From: CAWULT01 sp963923455
GTDB taxonomy: Bacteria; Acidobacteriota; Vicinamibacteria; Vicinamibacterales; UBA2999
Length of the DNA stretch: 25,878 nt
Assembly (NCBI GenBank): GCA_963923455.1
Contig: CAWULT010000063.1
Span: forward strand, 1 to 25,878
Direction of reading: 5' to 3'
Shown here: positions 8,840-16,320 of the stretch, piece by piece
How positions within the stretch are numbered: position 1 is the first letter of the stretch
Layout: every line of letters starts with the position of its first letter
The notes under the pieces: generated by a model
Seen by the model: only the letters and a program-made list of their open reading frames with translations
What the model was told of the DNA's origin: nothing
Database searches by the model: none
Program-made: the position numbers and the translations under genes

Positions 8840-8848
8840 GTTTTAGCA
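8840..8848 (-). promoter_or_regulatory. Candidate extended -10 for the histidine kinase / response regulator operon
   Basis: Read on the minus strand, 8848-8840 gives TG-C-TAAAAC, an extended -10 (TGn plus a TATAAT-like hexamer). The same ten bases CGTGCTAAAA occur before tRNA-His. No -35 is recognisable. The hexamer ends ten bases before the GTG start. Confidence 0.4.
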
Positions 8849-8954
8849 CGATTGTCCGCGGCGCGAGAGGCCGTAAGTGTTTGTCTGACAGGAGATCCGC
8901 CCGCATCTTTCGCGAGACGTTCGGCTAATCAAGGACCCCGAAGAGCTGTCGATT

Positions 8955-8963
8955 AGGAGGGGG
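8955..8963 (+). promoter_or_regulatory. Strong Shine-Dalgarno of the REC-REC-CheX gene
   Basis: AGGAGGGGG lies one base before the ATG at 8965, with AGGAGG about four bases upstream. It is a near-perfect anti-16S match and fixes the start codon. Confidence 0.8.
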
Positions 8964-8964
8964 C

Positions 8965-10266
8965 ATGCTCGACGTCAAGGTCCTCGTCGCCGACGACGAC
9001 TACGCGATCCGGAACGCGCTGAAGCGGATCCTGCGTTCCCTGGACTGCGTCGCGGTCGAGGTGTCCGACGGCGCGGCGGCGCTCGAGGCCCTGTCCCAGC
9101 CGGACATCCAGGCGGCGATCATCGATCTCTCGATGCCGGTCCTGAATGGCGTCGAGGTGCTGCGTGCAATCCGGTCCAGTCCGGATCGTCCAGACTTTCC
9201 CGTCATCGTCATCACGGGAACCGCGGATCACGAGACGGCGCGCGAAGTCATCAAGCTCGGCGTCTCGGACTTCCTGGCCAAGCCCTTCAAGCCCGAGCAG
9301 GTCAAGCTGCGGCTGCGGCGCATCACCCGCGCCCTCAACCAGCCGGGGACGACCACGCTGAACTACGGGGCCGCCGGCACGGCCCACGCCCCCGACGCGG
9401 TGCTCGTGGTCGACGGCAGTTCGGAGTTCCGTCACTTCGTCGCCAATGCCCTGACGTCCCGCCGCACGACCGTGCAGGCGGCCACGGGCACCGAGGCCCT
9501 TCGCGTCTGCATGGCACAGCACCCGTCGATCGTCCTGATTGGTGCCGACCTCGGCATCTTCGGGCCCGACATGCTGGTGCAGCGCATCCGCCGCGACCCG
9601 TCGCTCACGGACACGCGGGTGGCCCTGATCCCCTCTCCCGATCACCCGGACACGGTGGACCGGTCGCTCGTCCACGGAGTGCTGGCCCGGACGTTCGTCG
9701 CGGAGGCCTTCGCGGAGGAGTTCGAGCGACTGTTCGAGCAGTCGTTCACGGACAAGGGCGGGCCGTTCGCCCTCGTGCACGACACCGTCGTGCAGGCCAC
9801 GCAGCAGGCGCTCGGCATGATGGTGCACACCGACGTGCACGTCGTCACGGACCGCCAGGGCGACATCACCGCTGGAGACCTCGTCGGCGCCGTCATGCTG
9901 ACGATTCAGGACACCACCAACGTCCATGCGGCACTCTCCTGCGACCAGGCCACCGCGGGTCGCATCGCCTCCCGGCTGCTGGGCCTGCCGGAGGCGGATC
10001 TGGCGACCGAGGACATCCACTCCACCGTGGGAGAACTCGTCAACGTGATCGTCGGCCGCGTGCAAGGCGCGCTGACCGCCGCCGGCAGCGCCGCGAAGTT
10101 CACGCTGCCGTCGATCCTCGTCGCCGACGGCCCCCTCCCCGAGGGCGCACCCGACGTCACGGTCCACTTCGACTCGTCGGCCCGCGACATGCCCCTCAGG
10201 GTCTCGCTCAAGTCCATGGGCAAGGCCACGGCCCGGCAGCAGACCCCCGCAGCGCCGGCCGCCTGA
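8965..10266 (+). CDS. Tandem receiver (REC-REC) protein with C-terminal CheX-like domain
   Basis: This 433-residue soluble protein has three parts. REC1 (about 4-120) is canonical: acidic pocket D10-D12, phospho-acceptor D54 in IIDLSMP, T84 and K106 in AKPF. REC2 (about 143-258) begins VLVVDGSSEF and lacks a clear acceptor Asp at the expected place (LIGADLGIFG), so it is probably a pseudo-receiver. The C-terminal domain (about 262-415) has the CheX signature G-E-L-V-N-V-I-V-G (E357, N360). The fusion could let a CheX-type phosphatase act on its own or another receiver. No DNA-binding or cyclase output is present. It is divergent from the histidine kinase gene, 135 bases away. The assignment of domains is firm; the function is inferred. 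Confidence 0.88.
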   Translation: MLDVKVLVADDDYAIRNALKRILRSLDCVAVEVSDGAAALEALSQPDIQAAIIDLSMPVLNGVEVLRAIRSSPDRPDFPVIVITGTADHETAREVIKLGVSDFLAKPFKPEQVKLRLRRITRALNQPGTTTLNYGAAGTAHAPDAVLVVDGSSEFRHFVANALTSRRTTVQAATGTEALRVCMAQHPSIVLIGADLGIFGPDMLVQRIRRDPSLTDTRVALIPSPDHPDTVDRSLVHGVLARTFVAEAFAEEFERLFEQSFTDKGGPFALVHDTVVQATQQALGMMVHTDVHVVTDRQGDITAGDLVGAVMLTIQDTTNVHAALSCDQATAGRIASRLLGLPEADLATEDIHSTVGELVNVIVGRVQGALTAAGSAAKFTLPSILVADGPLPEGAPDVTVHFDSSARDMPLRVSLKSMGKATARQQTPAAPAA

Positions 10267-10277
10267 CGGAACGGCGT

Positions 10278-10299
10278 CGCGGCGGTCCCTGCCGCCGCG
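10278..10299. terminator. Stem-loop between convergent genes
   Basis: CGCGGCGG (10278-10285) and CCGCCGCG (10292-10299) form a perfect 8-bp stem with a six-base loop, TCCCTG. It lies between the convergent stops at 10266 and 10301. No U-tract follows on either side, so it is a weak or RNA-protecting terminator at best. Confidence 0.45.
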
Positions 10300-10300
10300 G

Positions 10301-11107
10301 TCAGGGACCCGCGGCCCGGAGCCCGCGTGCCAGCAGGTATCCCTGCCTGAGGACGTTGCCGTCGTAGTATTCGTCCGCCAGTGCGTCGTATTCACGCCGG
10401 AACGCCGCGAGTCGATCCAGATCTGTCTGGCCCAGCATCTCGACCAGGCGCAGGACCGGACCCGCCGTGCGCTCCGTCAGGCGCCGGAAGTGGGCGAGGC
10501 TGAGCGTGGCGACCGCCATGGTGTCGCGATCGAACACCAGGTCGCGCACGTCGCTGCCGAGCCGGTGCCGGACCACCGCCGGGTCTCCCCACGCGGGCGG
10601 CGGCGCGATCTCCGACGGCAGCGGGGGCATGTAGCGCGCGACCAGCGCGAACATCCGGCCGACGAACAGCTCGGGGGGCCAGGTGGCGAAGGCAATCGTG
10701 CCGCCCGGGCGCAGCACGCGCAGCATCTCGCTCACGGCCCGCTCCGGCCTCGGCGCGAACATGTGGCCGAACTGACTCAGCACGACGTCGAACGATGCGT
10801 CCGCGAACGGCATCGCCTCGACGTCGCCCTCGTGCCAGTCGATCGAGACCCCTGCGGTGCGCCCGTTCTCGTGCGCTTCGCGGACGAGTTCCGGGGTGAT
10901 GTCGATTCCGGTCGCGGCCGCACCTGCGCGCGCCGCCGTGACGGCCACCACGCCGGTGCCACAGGCCACGTCGAGCACGCGATCGCCCGCACGCACGCCG
11001 GCGAATCGCACCAGCCGCGCCGCCGGCTGGGTGGTGATCATCTGCAGCGGAGCGAAGTGCGCCCACCCCGCCTTCTGCGCCGTCTTGTACTGCTCGAAGA
11101 CGTCCAT
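10301..11107 (-). CDS. Class I SAM-dependent methyltransferase (UbiE/Methyltransf_11 type)
   Basis: This 268-residue protein has a Rossmann-type methyltransferase core: motif I VLDVACGTG (44-52), acidic motif II residue D69 (ATGIDIT), G-D-V-E-A-M-P-F (94-101), FDVVLSQFG, and VLRPGGTIAFATWPP. The remaining C-terminal region is helical and probably binds substrate. The start at 11107 is fixed by AGGAGG five bases upstream; longer starts are disfavoured. The gene lies 90 bases downstream of the acyl carrier protein on the same strand and may be the last gene of that operon. The substrate is unknown: quinone, lipid, or a carrier-bound acyl group are all possible, and the sequence does not decide. 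Confidence 0.88.
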   Translation of the reverse strand: MDVFEQYKTAQKAGWAHFAPLQMITTQPAARLVRFAGVRAGDRVLDVACGTGVVAVTAARAGAAATGIDITPELVREAHENGRTAGVSIDWHEGDVEAMPFADASFDVVLSQFGHMFAPRPERAVSEMLRVLRPGGTIAFATWPPELFVGRMFALVARYMPPLPSEIAPPPAWGDPAVVRHRLGSDVRDLVFDRDTMAVATLSLAHFRRLTERTAGPVLRLVEMLGQTDLDRLAAFRREYDALADEYYDGNVLRQGYLLARGLRAAGP

Positions 11108-11112
11108 CCCTG

Positions 11113-11118
11113 CCTCCT
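11113..11118 (-). promoter_or_regulatory. Shine-Dalgarno of the methyltransferase gene
   Basis: AGGAGG on the minus strand is five bases before the ATG at 11107. It decides the start against a frame-consistent candidate at 11167. Confidence 0.8.
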
Positions 11119-11197
11119 CGCGCGACCCGGAATCCGGGCACGTCGTCCGCGCCGGCCTGCCCGCCATCCGCCCGGGTCGCCGTCGGCGGGCCGCCCT

Positions 11198-11461
11198 TCA
11201 CGTCCGGCCCGCCGGCCTGGCGCCGCGGGCCATCAGATAGTCGACCGCACCTGCCAGCGTCATCAACTGCCCGTAGTCGGCCTCCGGCACTGTGACGCCG
11301 AGCCGCTCGTGCAGCCCGATGATGAAGTTCAGGTAGTCGAAGGAATCGAGGTCGACCTGATCCCGGATGGGGACGTCGGGCCGGAGGGCCACGGCAGCCG
11401 TCTCCGGCGCCACGTCCGACAGCACGGACCGTACGGCGGCTTCGACGTCGGCACGCGTCAC
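11198..11461 (-). CDS. Acyl carrier protein coupled to 2-oxoacid dehydrogenase E2
   Basis: This 87-residue protein matches an acyl carrier protein in length and pattern: an acidic helix I (ADVEAAVRSVLSDV), the phosphopantetheine-attachment serine S40 in D-L-D-S-F-D-Y-L, helix II (YLNFIIGLHERLGV) and helix III (TLAGAVDYLMARG). It should be converted to the holo form by a phosphopantetheinyl transferase encoded elsewhere. The start is a GTG whose GTGA overlaps the E2 stop, so it is translationally coupled to E2. No fatty-acid synthesis gene is adjacent, which argues against its being the housekeeping AcpP. Context suggests it carries an acyl group related to the dehydrogenase product; that is inference. 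Confidence 0.86.
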   Translation of the reverse strand: MTRADVEAAVRSVLSDVAPETAAVALRPDVPIRDQVDLDSFDYLNFIIGLHERLGVTVPEADYGQLMTLAGAVDYLMARGARPAGRT

Positions 11462-12600
11462 AGCCCCTCCAATGTCTGCAGCCGTCGTGCAACCGCGTCC
11501 AGGAAGCGGCCAGCCTGCCGGCCGTCCACCGCACGGTGATCGGCGGAGACGGTGGCAGCGAGGACGGGACGCGGCTCGATCCGCCCGTCCACGACCCAGG
11601 GCCGCTCCAGGACGCGGCCGAACCCGACGATCGCCACCTGGGGCGGGTAGATGATGCCGAAGACCGACTCGACACCGAGATCGCCCAGGCTGGTCACCGT
11701 CATCGTCGGATCGGACAGTTCGGAACTGCGCAGCCCGCCGCCGCGGGCGCGCGTGATGAGGTCGCGCAGTTCGCGCATCACGGCCGGCGGGTCCTTTCGG
11801 TCCACGTCGTGCAGCGCCGGGGCCACGAGGCCGCCGTCCTTGAGGGCGATCGCCACGCCGATGTGGATGCCGGGCCCCGGCGTGAACCCTCCGGCCGTCC
11901 AGTAGCCGTTCACGGCGGGCACCTCGCGGGCGGCACCGGCCACGGCCGTGATCAGCAGCGCCAGGGGCAGCATGCGCTCGGCCACCGGACGGGCCGCGTT
12001 CTCTCGGGCCAGCCACGCCAGCGCGGCCGTCATGTCGACCGCCGTCTGCAGATACAGATGGGGAATCTCCCGCTTGGACCTGGCCATCGCGGCCGCGATC
12101 GCCGCTCGCATGCCGCCCGACCCGCCGGCGCGCGCCGCGGCACGCTCGACGTCTTCCCTCGTGACCGCGCCCCCGGGCCCCGTACCGGGCACGGCGGCCA
12201 GGTCGATGTGCAGGGCCCCGGCCGTCCGCCGCGCCCCGGGCGTGACCCGCCGGCCCTCCACGGACGCTGTCGGCGCCGGCACCGTCGCACCGGCCGCCTC
12301 GGCCTTCTTCTCGTCCGCGGGGGCTGGCGCCGCGGCCGCCGACGGCGCAGCCGCGGCAGACTCCTGCGCGCCGCGAATGTAGGCCAGCACGGTCCCGACG
12401 GGCACCTTCTGCCCCACGGCCACGGCGGTGCGCTCGAGCACGCCGTCGGCGTACACCTCGATCTCGATCGCGCCCTTGTCGGTGTCCACGACCGCGATGA
12501 TGTCGCCGCGGTGCACGGCGTCACCGGGCTGCTTCACCCACTCGACCAGCGTGCCCGCCTCCATGTCGGCCCCGAGCGCCGGCATCCGGAACTCGGTCAT
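11458..12600 (-). CDS. 2-oxoacid dehydrogenase E2 (dihydrolipoamide acyltransferase)
   Basis: E2 receives an acyl group from E1 on its swinging lipoyl arm and passes it on, normally to CoA. The 380-residue protein has one lipoyl domain (1-77, lipoyl lysine K42 in VDTDKG), an Ala/Pro-rich linker (about 79-112), a peripheral-subunit-binding domain (about 115-152, TPGARRTAGALHIDL and GTGPGGAVTREDV), and a catalytic domain with the D-H-R-A-V-D-G motif (H355, D359). The ATG at 12600 overlaps the E1-beta stop in ATGA; its stop overlaps the ACP start in GTGA. Motifs agree with a pyruvate-type E2, but branched-chain or acetoin substrates are not excluded. No E3 gene accompanies it here. Confidence 0.92.
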   Translation of the reverse strand: MTEFRMPALGADMEAGTLVEWVKQPGDAVHRGDIIAVVDTDKGAIEIEVYADGVLERTAVAVGQKVPVGTVLAYIRGAQESAAAAPSAAAAPAPADEKKAEAAGATVPAPTASVEGRRVTPGARRTAGALHIDLAAVPGTGPGGAVTREDVERAAARAGGSGGMRAAIAAAMARSKREIPHLYLQTAVDMTAALAWLARENAARPVAERMLPLALLITAVAGAAREVPAVNGYWTAGGFTPGPGIHIGVAIALKDGGLVAPALHDVDRKDPPAVMRELRDLITRARGGGLRSSELSDPTMTVTSLGDLGVESVFGIIYPPQVAIVGFGRVLERPWVVDGRIEPRPVLAATVSADHRAVDGRQAGRFLDAVARRLQTLEGL

Positions 12601-13583
12601 CGCGCCCCCGCCGGGCCGGCAAGCGCCGCGGCCGCGGCCACGACCGCGGGCACCTGCGGCACGGCTGCGTCCTCGAGGTGCTTCGGATACGGAATCGGCA
12701 CCTCGGCCGAACACACGCGCGACACCGGCGCGTCGAGCTCGTAGAAGAGCGCCTCGGTGAGCCGCGCGGCGACTTCGGCCGAGAGACTGCCGCTCCGCCA
12801 CCCCTCGTCGACGACGACGACCCGGCGGGTGCGGCGCGCGGACGCCTCCACGGTCGCCATGTCGAGCGGCCGGAGCGTGCGCAGGTCGATCACCTCCGCA
12901 CTGACGCCAGACCCGGCGAGCACGTCGGCCGCCCGCAGCGACGTGTGGACGGTCGCGCCGTAGCTGACGATCGTCACGTCGGTCCCCGGCCGCCGGATGG
13001 CCGCATGGTCGATGTCGACCGGACCGGCCGTGTCGGAGAGCTCTCCTTCCATGTTGTAGAGCGTCTGGTGCTCGAAGATGAGCACCGGGTCGGGATCCTC
13101 CAGGGCCGTCCACAGCATGCCGCGCACGTCCTCGATCGTCGCGGGCGTCACCACGCGGAGGCCGGGCACGTGGGCCAGCCAGCCCTCCAGGCTGTGGGCG
13201 TGCTGCGCGGCGAGCTGCCGCCCGGCGCCCGTCGCCATCCGGATCACCACCGGCACGTTGAGCTGACCGCCGGACATATGGCGCAGCGTGGCCGCGTTGT
13301 TGACGATCTGGTCGAGGGCGAGCAGGCAGAAGTTGACCGTCATCACTTCGACGATCGGCCGCGCGCCCCCCAGCGCGGCGCCGATGCCCGCGCCGACGAA
13401 CGTGCTCTCCGAGAGCGGCGTGTCGCGGATCCGCTCCGGGCCGAACTCGTCGAGCAGGCCCTTGCTGACGGCGTACGCGCCGCCATAGCGCCCGACGTCC
13501 TCGCCCATCAGGAACACCCGGGGGTCGCGCTGCAGGGCCTCACGAATCGCCGCGCGGGCCGCGTCGCGGTAGGTCGTCCGCAT
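12597..13583 (-). CDS. pdhB: 2-oxoacid dehydrogenase E1 beta subunit (pyruvate dehydrogenase-like)
   Basis: With E1-alpha, this 328-residue subunit forms the thiamine-diphosphate enzyme that decarboxylates a 2-oxoacid and reductively acylates E2. It shows MGEDVGRYGGAY (26-37), the SES glutamate E59 that activates thiamine, the AAQHAHSLEGWLAHVPG active-site region (125-141), and EVIDLRTLRPLD plus VVVVDEGW near the C-terminal transketolase domain. Starting at ATG 13583 gives a one-base TGATG overlap with E1-alpha; a longer frame upstream is just a shadow of E1-alpha. The family resembles PDH/branched-chain/acetoin E1-beta; PDH-like is the best reading, with the substrate unproven. Confidence 0.9.
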   Translation of the reverse strand: MRTTYRDAARAAIREALQRDPRVFLMGEDVGRYGGAYAVSKGLLDEFGPERIRDTPLSESTFVGAGIGAALGGARPIVEVMTVNFCLLALDQIVNNAATLRHMSGGQLNVPVVIRMATGAGRQLAAQHAHSLEGWLAHVPGLRVVTPATIEDVRGMLWTALEDPDPVLIFEHQTLYNMEGELSDTAGPVDIDHAAIRRPGTDVTIVSYGATVHTSLRAADVLAGSGVSAEVIDLRTLRPLDMATVEASARRTRRVVVVDEGWRSGSLSAEVAARLTEALFYELDAPVSRVCSAEVPIPYPKHLEDAAVPQVPAVVAAAAALAGPAGAR

Positions 13584-14536
13584 CACGCCCGCGCCTCGCG
13601 CGCGTACACGCCGCGCGTCAGCTGCTCCACCGGCTCCCACGTGCCGCGATGCGCGAACGCCACCGCGTCCTCGATCTCGGCCGCGACGTCGCGGTCGAGC
13701 GAGGCACGCTCCGTCGCGGTGAGCGCGCCCTCGGCCTCCAGCGCCGCCGACAGCGACGCGATCGGGTCGCGGCGCTTCCATTCCTCCACCTCCGCCTTCT
13801 CCCGGTACAACTCGGCGTCGAACATCGAGTGGGCCCGGAAGCGGTAGGTCCGGCACTCCAGGAAGCTGGGCGCCCCGGCGCGGACGCGGGCGGCCGCCCG
13901 GGCAGCGGCGCCGGCCACGGATCGCACGTCCATGCCGTCACAGGACTCGGCCGCCATGCCGTAGGCCGCGGCCTTCGAGATCAGGTCGGTGCTGGCCAGC
14001 GCGCGCTCGACGCGGGTGCCCATCGCGTAGAGGTTGTTCTCGCAGACGAACAGCACCGGCAGGGCCCAGAGCGCCGCCAGGTTCATCGCCTCGTGGAACT
14101 CCCCCTCGGCGACGGCCCCGTCGCCGAAAAAGCAGGCCGTCACGCGCGGCTGGCGCAGCAGCCGGTCGGCGAGCGCCAGGCCCACCGCCACCGGAATGCC
14201 GCCGCCCACGATCGCGTTGCCCCCGTAGAACCGCCGCGCGACGTCGAACACGTGCATCGAGCCACCGCGGCCGCCGCTGCAGCCCTCCTGCTTGCCGAAC
14301 ATCTCCGCCATCAGCGCGGTGGCGGGAATGCCGCGGGCCAGCGCGTGCCCGTGTTCACGGTACGTGGCCACGATTGCGTCATCCGGCGTCAGCGCCTCCA
14401 TCACCCCGACCGCGACGGCCTCTTCGCCGACGTAGAGGTGCAGGAACCCGCGGATGAAGCCCGCGCTGTAGAGTTCCGCGCACGTGTCCTCGAAGCGCCG
14501 AATACGCATCATGGCTTTCAGACGGGCCACGCTCAT
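13583..14536 (-). CDS. pdhA: 2-oxoacid dehydrogenase E1 alpha subunit (pyruvate dehydrogenase-like)
   Basis: This 317-residue subunit carries the thiamine-diphosphate motif beginning G-D-G-A-V-A-E-G (138-145) and ending E-N-N (166-168). It is followed by L-Y-A-M-G-T, a run typical of PDH alpha subunits rather than acetoin dehydrogenases. Other motifs are YREHGHALARG (59-69) and GGRGGSMHVFD (88-98). The ATG at 14536 overlaps the stop of the AMP-forming ligase (ATGA), and its stop overlaps E1-beta. It sits inside the ligase-E1-E1-E2-ACP operon, so its product may be delivered to a dedicated carrier. Substrate identity is inferred from motif resemblance only. Confidence 0.9.
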   Translation of the reverse strand: MSVARLKAMMRIRRFEDTCAELYSAGFIRGFLHLYVGEEAVAVGVMEALTPDDAIVATYREHGHALARGIPATALMAEMFGKQEGCSGGRGGSMHVFDVARRFYGGNAIVGGGIPVAVGLALADRLLRQPRVTACFFGDGAVAEGEFHEAMNLAALWALPVLFVCENNLYAMGTRVERALASTDLISKAAAYGMAAESCDGMDVRSVAGAAARAAARVRAGAPSFLECRTYRFRAHSMFDAELYREKAEVEEWKRRDPIASLSAALEAEGALTATERASLDRDVAAEIEDAVAFAHRGTWEPVEQLTRGVYAREARA

Positions 14537-16320
14537 GACACCTCCATGGTCGACGTGTCGCCCTCGGGCAGGCCGAGCTCACGCGCCCGGAGCAGCCGGC
14601 GCATGATCTTGCCCGATCGGGTCTTCGGTATCGCCGGCACGAACGCAATCTCCTTCGGCGCCACCGCGGCGCCCAACCGCGTGCGGGCGAATCCCAGCAG
14701 GTCCCGGTTCAGGGCCGGGCTCGGCTCCACGCCCGGCTTCAGCGCGACGAACGCCTTCACCACGTTGCCGACGACCGGATCGGGCTTGCCGATGACGGCC
14801 GCCTCGGCGACCGCCGCATGCGCCAGCAGCGCGCTCTCGACCTCGAAGGGCCCGATCAGGTGGCCCGCCGACTTGATGACGTCGTCGGCCCGGCCGACGA
14901 ACCAGTAATAACCGTCCGCGTCACGGCGCGCGAGGTCGCCGGTCAGATAGTAGCCGTCGGCGAAGCACCGCGCGTATCGCTCGGGCTCGTTGAGGTAGGC
15001 CCGGAACATCGACGGCCAGCCGGCCCTGATCGCGAGTTCGCCCTCCTCGCCTGGGCCCGCGGGCAGCACGTGGCCATCGGGCGTCCGCCGGACCACCGCG
15101 GCCTCCACGCCCGGCAGCGGCCGCCCCATCGACCCCGGGCGGATGTCCATCGCGGCGAAGTTCGCGATCATGATGCCGCCCGTCTCCGTCTGCCACCAGT
15201 TGTCGTGGAACGGCTGCCCGAAGGCCTCGATCCCCCACAGCACGCCTTCGGGGTGCAGCGGCTCTCCGACGCTGCCGAGGAAGCGCAGGTGGCTGAAGTC
15301 GTGGCCGCGCGCCAGTGCCGTGCCAGCCCGCATGAGCATCCGGATTGCGGTGGGCGCCGTGTACCAGACGGTGACCCGCTCGTCCGCAAGGATCGAATAC
15401 CACCGCGCGGCGTCGAACTCCGCCTCGTCGACGATGCTCGTGACGCCGTGGACCAGCGGGGCCACGATGCCGTACGAGGTGCCGGTCACCCAGCCCGGAT
15501 CGGCCGTGCACCAGAAGCGGTCGTCCGGGTGGAGGTCGAGGGCGAGCGACGCGGTCGCCGCGTGCGCCACGACGGCCTCGTGGACGTGCAGCGCGCCCTT
15601 GGGCGTGCCCGTCGTCCCGCTCGTGAAGTGCAGCAGCGCGGGGTCTTCGGGCCGGGTGGGCCCGATCGCGTACGTCTCCGGCATCTGCTCGAGCAGCGTC
15701 GCCAGGTCGGTCGTCTCCGGCGGCAGCGGGTCTTGCGACTCGCGCACGAGCAGCACGTGTCGCAGGGAAGGCATCTCGGCCCGCACCGCCTGGACCTTGC
15801 GGCGATAGAGCGTGTCGGTGGTCACGAGCACCCGCGCACCGGCGAGGCGCACGCGCGCGGCGATGGGCTCCGGGCCGAACGCCGAGAACAGCGGGCTGTA
15901 GACCGCGCGGGCCTTCAACGCCCCGAGCGCGGCGACGAAGAGGGCCGGAATCCTGCCGGCCAGCGACATCACGACGTCTCCAGGCCCGACGCCGAGGCCG
16001 GCGAGCGCATTTGCGAACCGGCTCGTTCGCGCCCGGAGGTCTCCATACGTCAGGTCGAGCCGCCGGCCGTCCCTGGCGACCCAGCGGAGCGCGACGGCAC
16101 CGCCCCGCGCACCGGCCGCATGGCGGTCGACCGCTTCGTGCGCGATGTTGAGGCCGGCCCCGCCCGGGAGTCCATCGACGAAGGTGCGGGCACCGGCCCA
16201 CGTGAAGTCGCGGACCACGGCCGCGTAGTCCCGCAGGTTGGGCGGCACGCGCCACGTCTCGGGCCGCTTCACGATGGAGGCATACGCCGGAGCCGCCCGC
16301 CCGCCTTCCTGCTGCGTCAT
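14533..16320 (-). CDS. AMP-forming acetyl-CoA synthetase-like acyl ligase
   Basis: This 595-residue adenylate-forming enzyme activates a carboxylate to acyl-AMP and transfers it to CoA. It shows SGTTGTPKG (234-242, ATP-binding), DNWWQTETGG (373-382), YLTGDLARRDADGYYWFVGR (458-477), the hinge D469, and PKTRSGK (565-571) with catalytic K571. The tryptophan before Q-T-E-T-G, which in acetyl-CoA synthetase narrows the acyl pocket, is kept, so acetate or propionate is the likely substrate. K571 is also the site acetylated in regulated Acs enzymes. The ATG at 16320 has GGAGGG about nine bases upstream. It is the first gene of the operon, and its stop overlaps E1-alpha. Length and motifs resemble the AcsA type. 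Confidence 0.92.
   Translation of the reverse strand: MTQQEGGRAAPAYASIVKRPETWRVPPNLRDYAAVVRDFTWAGARTFVDGLPGGAGLNIAHEAVDRHAAGARGGAVALRWVARDGRRLDLTYGDLRARTSRFANALAGLGVGPGDVVMSLAGRIPALFVAALGALKARAVYSPLFSAFGPEPIAARVRLAGARVLVTTDTLYRRKVQAVRAEMPSLRHVLLVRESQDPLPPETTDLATLLEQMPETYAIGPTRPEDPALLHFTSGTTGTPKGALHVHEAVVAHAATASLALDLHPDDRFWCTADPGWVTGTSYGIVAPLVHGVTSIVDEAEFDAARWYSILADERVTVWYTAPTAIRMLMRAGTALARGHDFSHLRFLGSVGEPLHPEGVLWGIEAFGQPFHDNWWQTETGGIMIANFAAMDIRPGSMGRPLPGVEAAVVRRTPDGHVLPAGPGEEGELAIRAGWPSMFRAYLNEPERYARCFADGYYLTGDLARRDADGYYWFVGRADDVIKSAGHLIGPFEVESALLAHAAVAEAAVIGKPDPVVGNVVKAFVALKPGVEPSPALNRDLLGFARTRLGAAVAPKEIAFVPAIPKTRSGKIMRRLLRARELGLPEGDTSTMEVS

Noticed and set aside
8881..8913. Sigma70 promoter (CTGACA at 8885-8890) for the REC-REC-CheX gene
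   Set aside because: The -35-like hexamer is good, but no acceptable -10 lies 16-18 bases downstream.
8953..10395. Long minus-strand frame opposite the REC-REC-CheX gene
   Set aside because: No recognisable motif; it covers a well-supported gene with a strong Shine-Dalgarno on the other strand.
12597..13856. N-terminally extended E1-beta
   Set aside because: The extra residues are an alternative frame of E1-alpha. The ATG at 13583 gives normal length and a TGATG overlap.
13583..14536. Acetoin dehydrogenase (acoA-type) identity for the E1-E2 genes
   Set aside because: After the E-N-N of the thiamine motif the protein reads L-Y-A-M-G-T, typical of PDH alpha subunits; no acoL, acoX or acoR is adjacent. 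It is not fully excluded.
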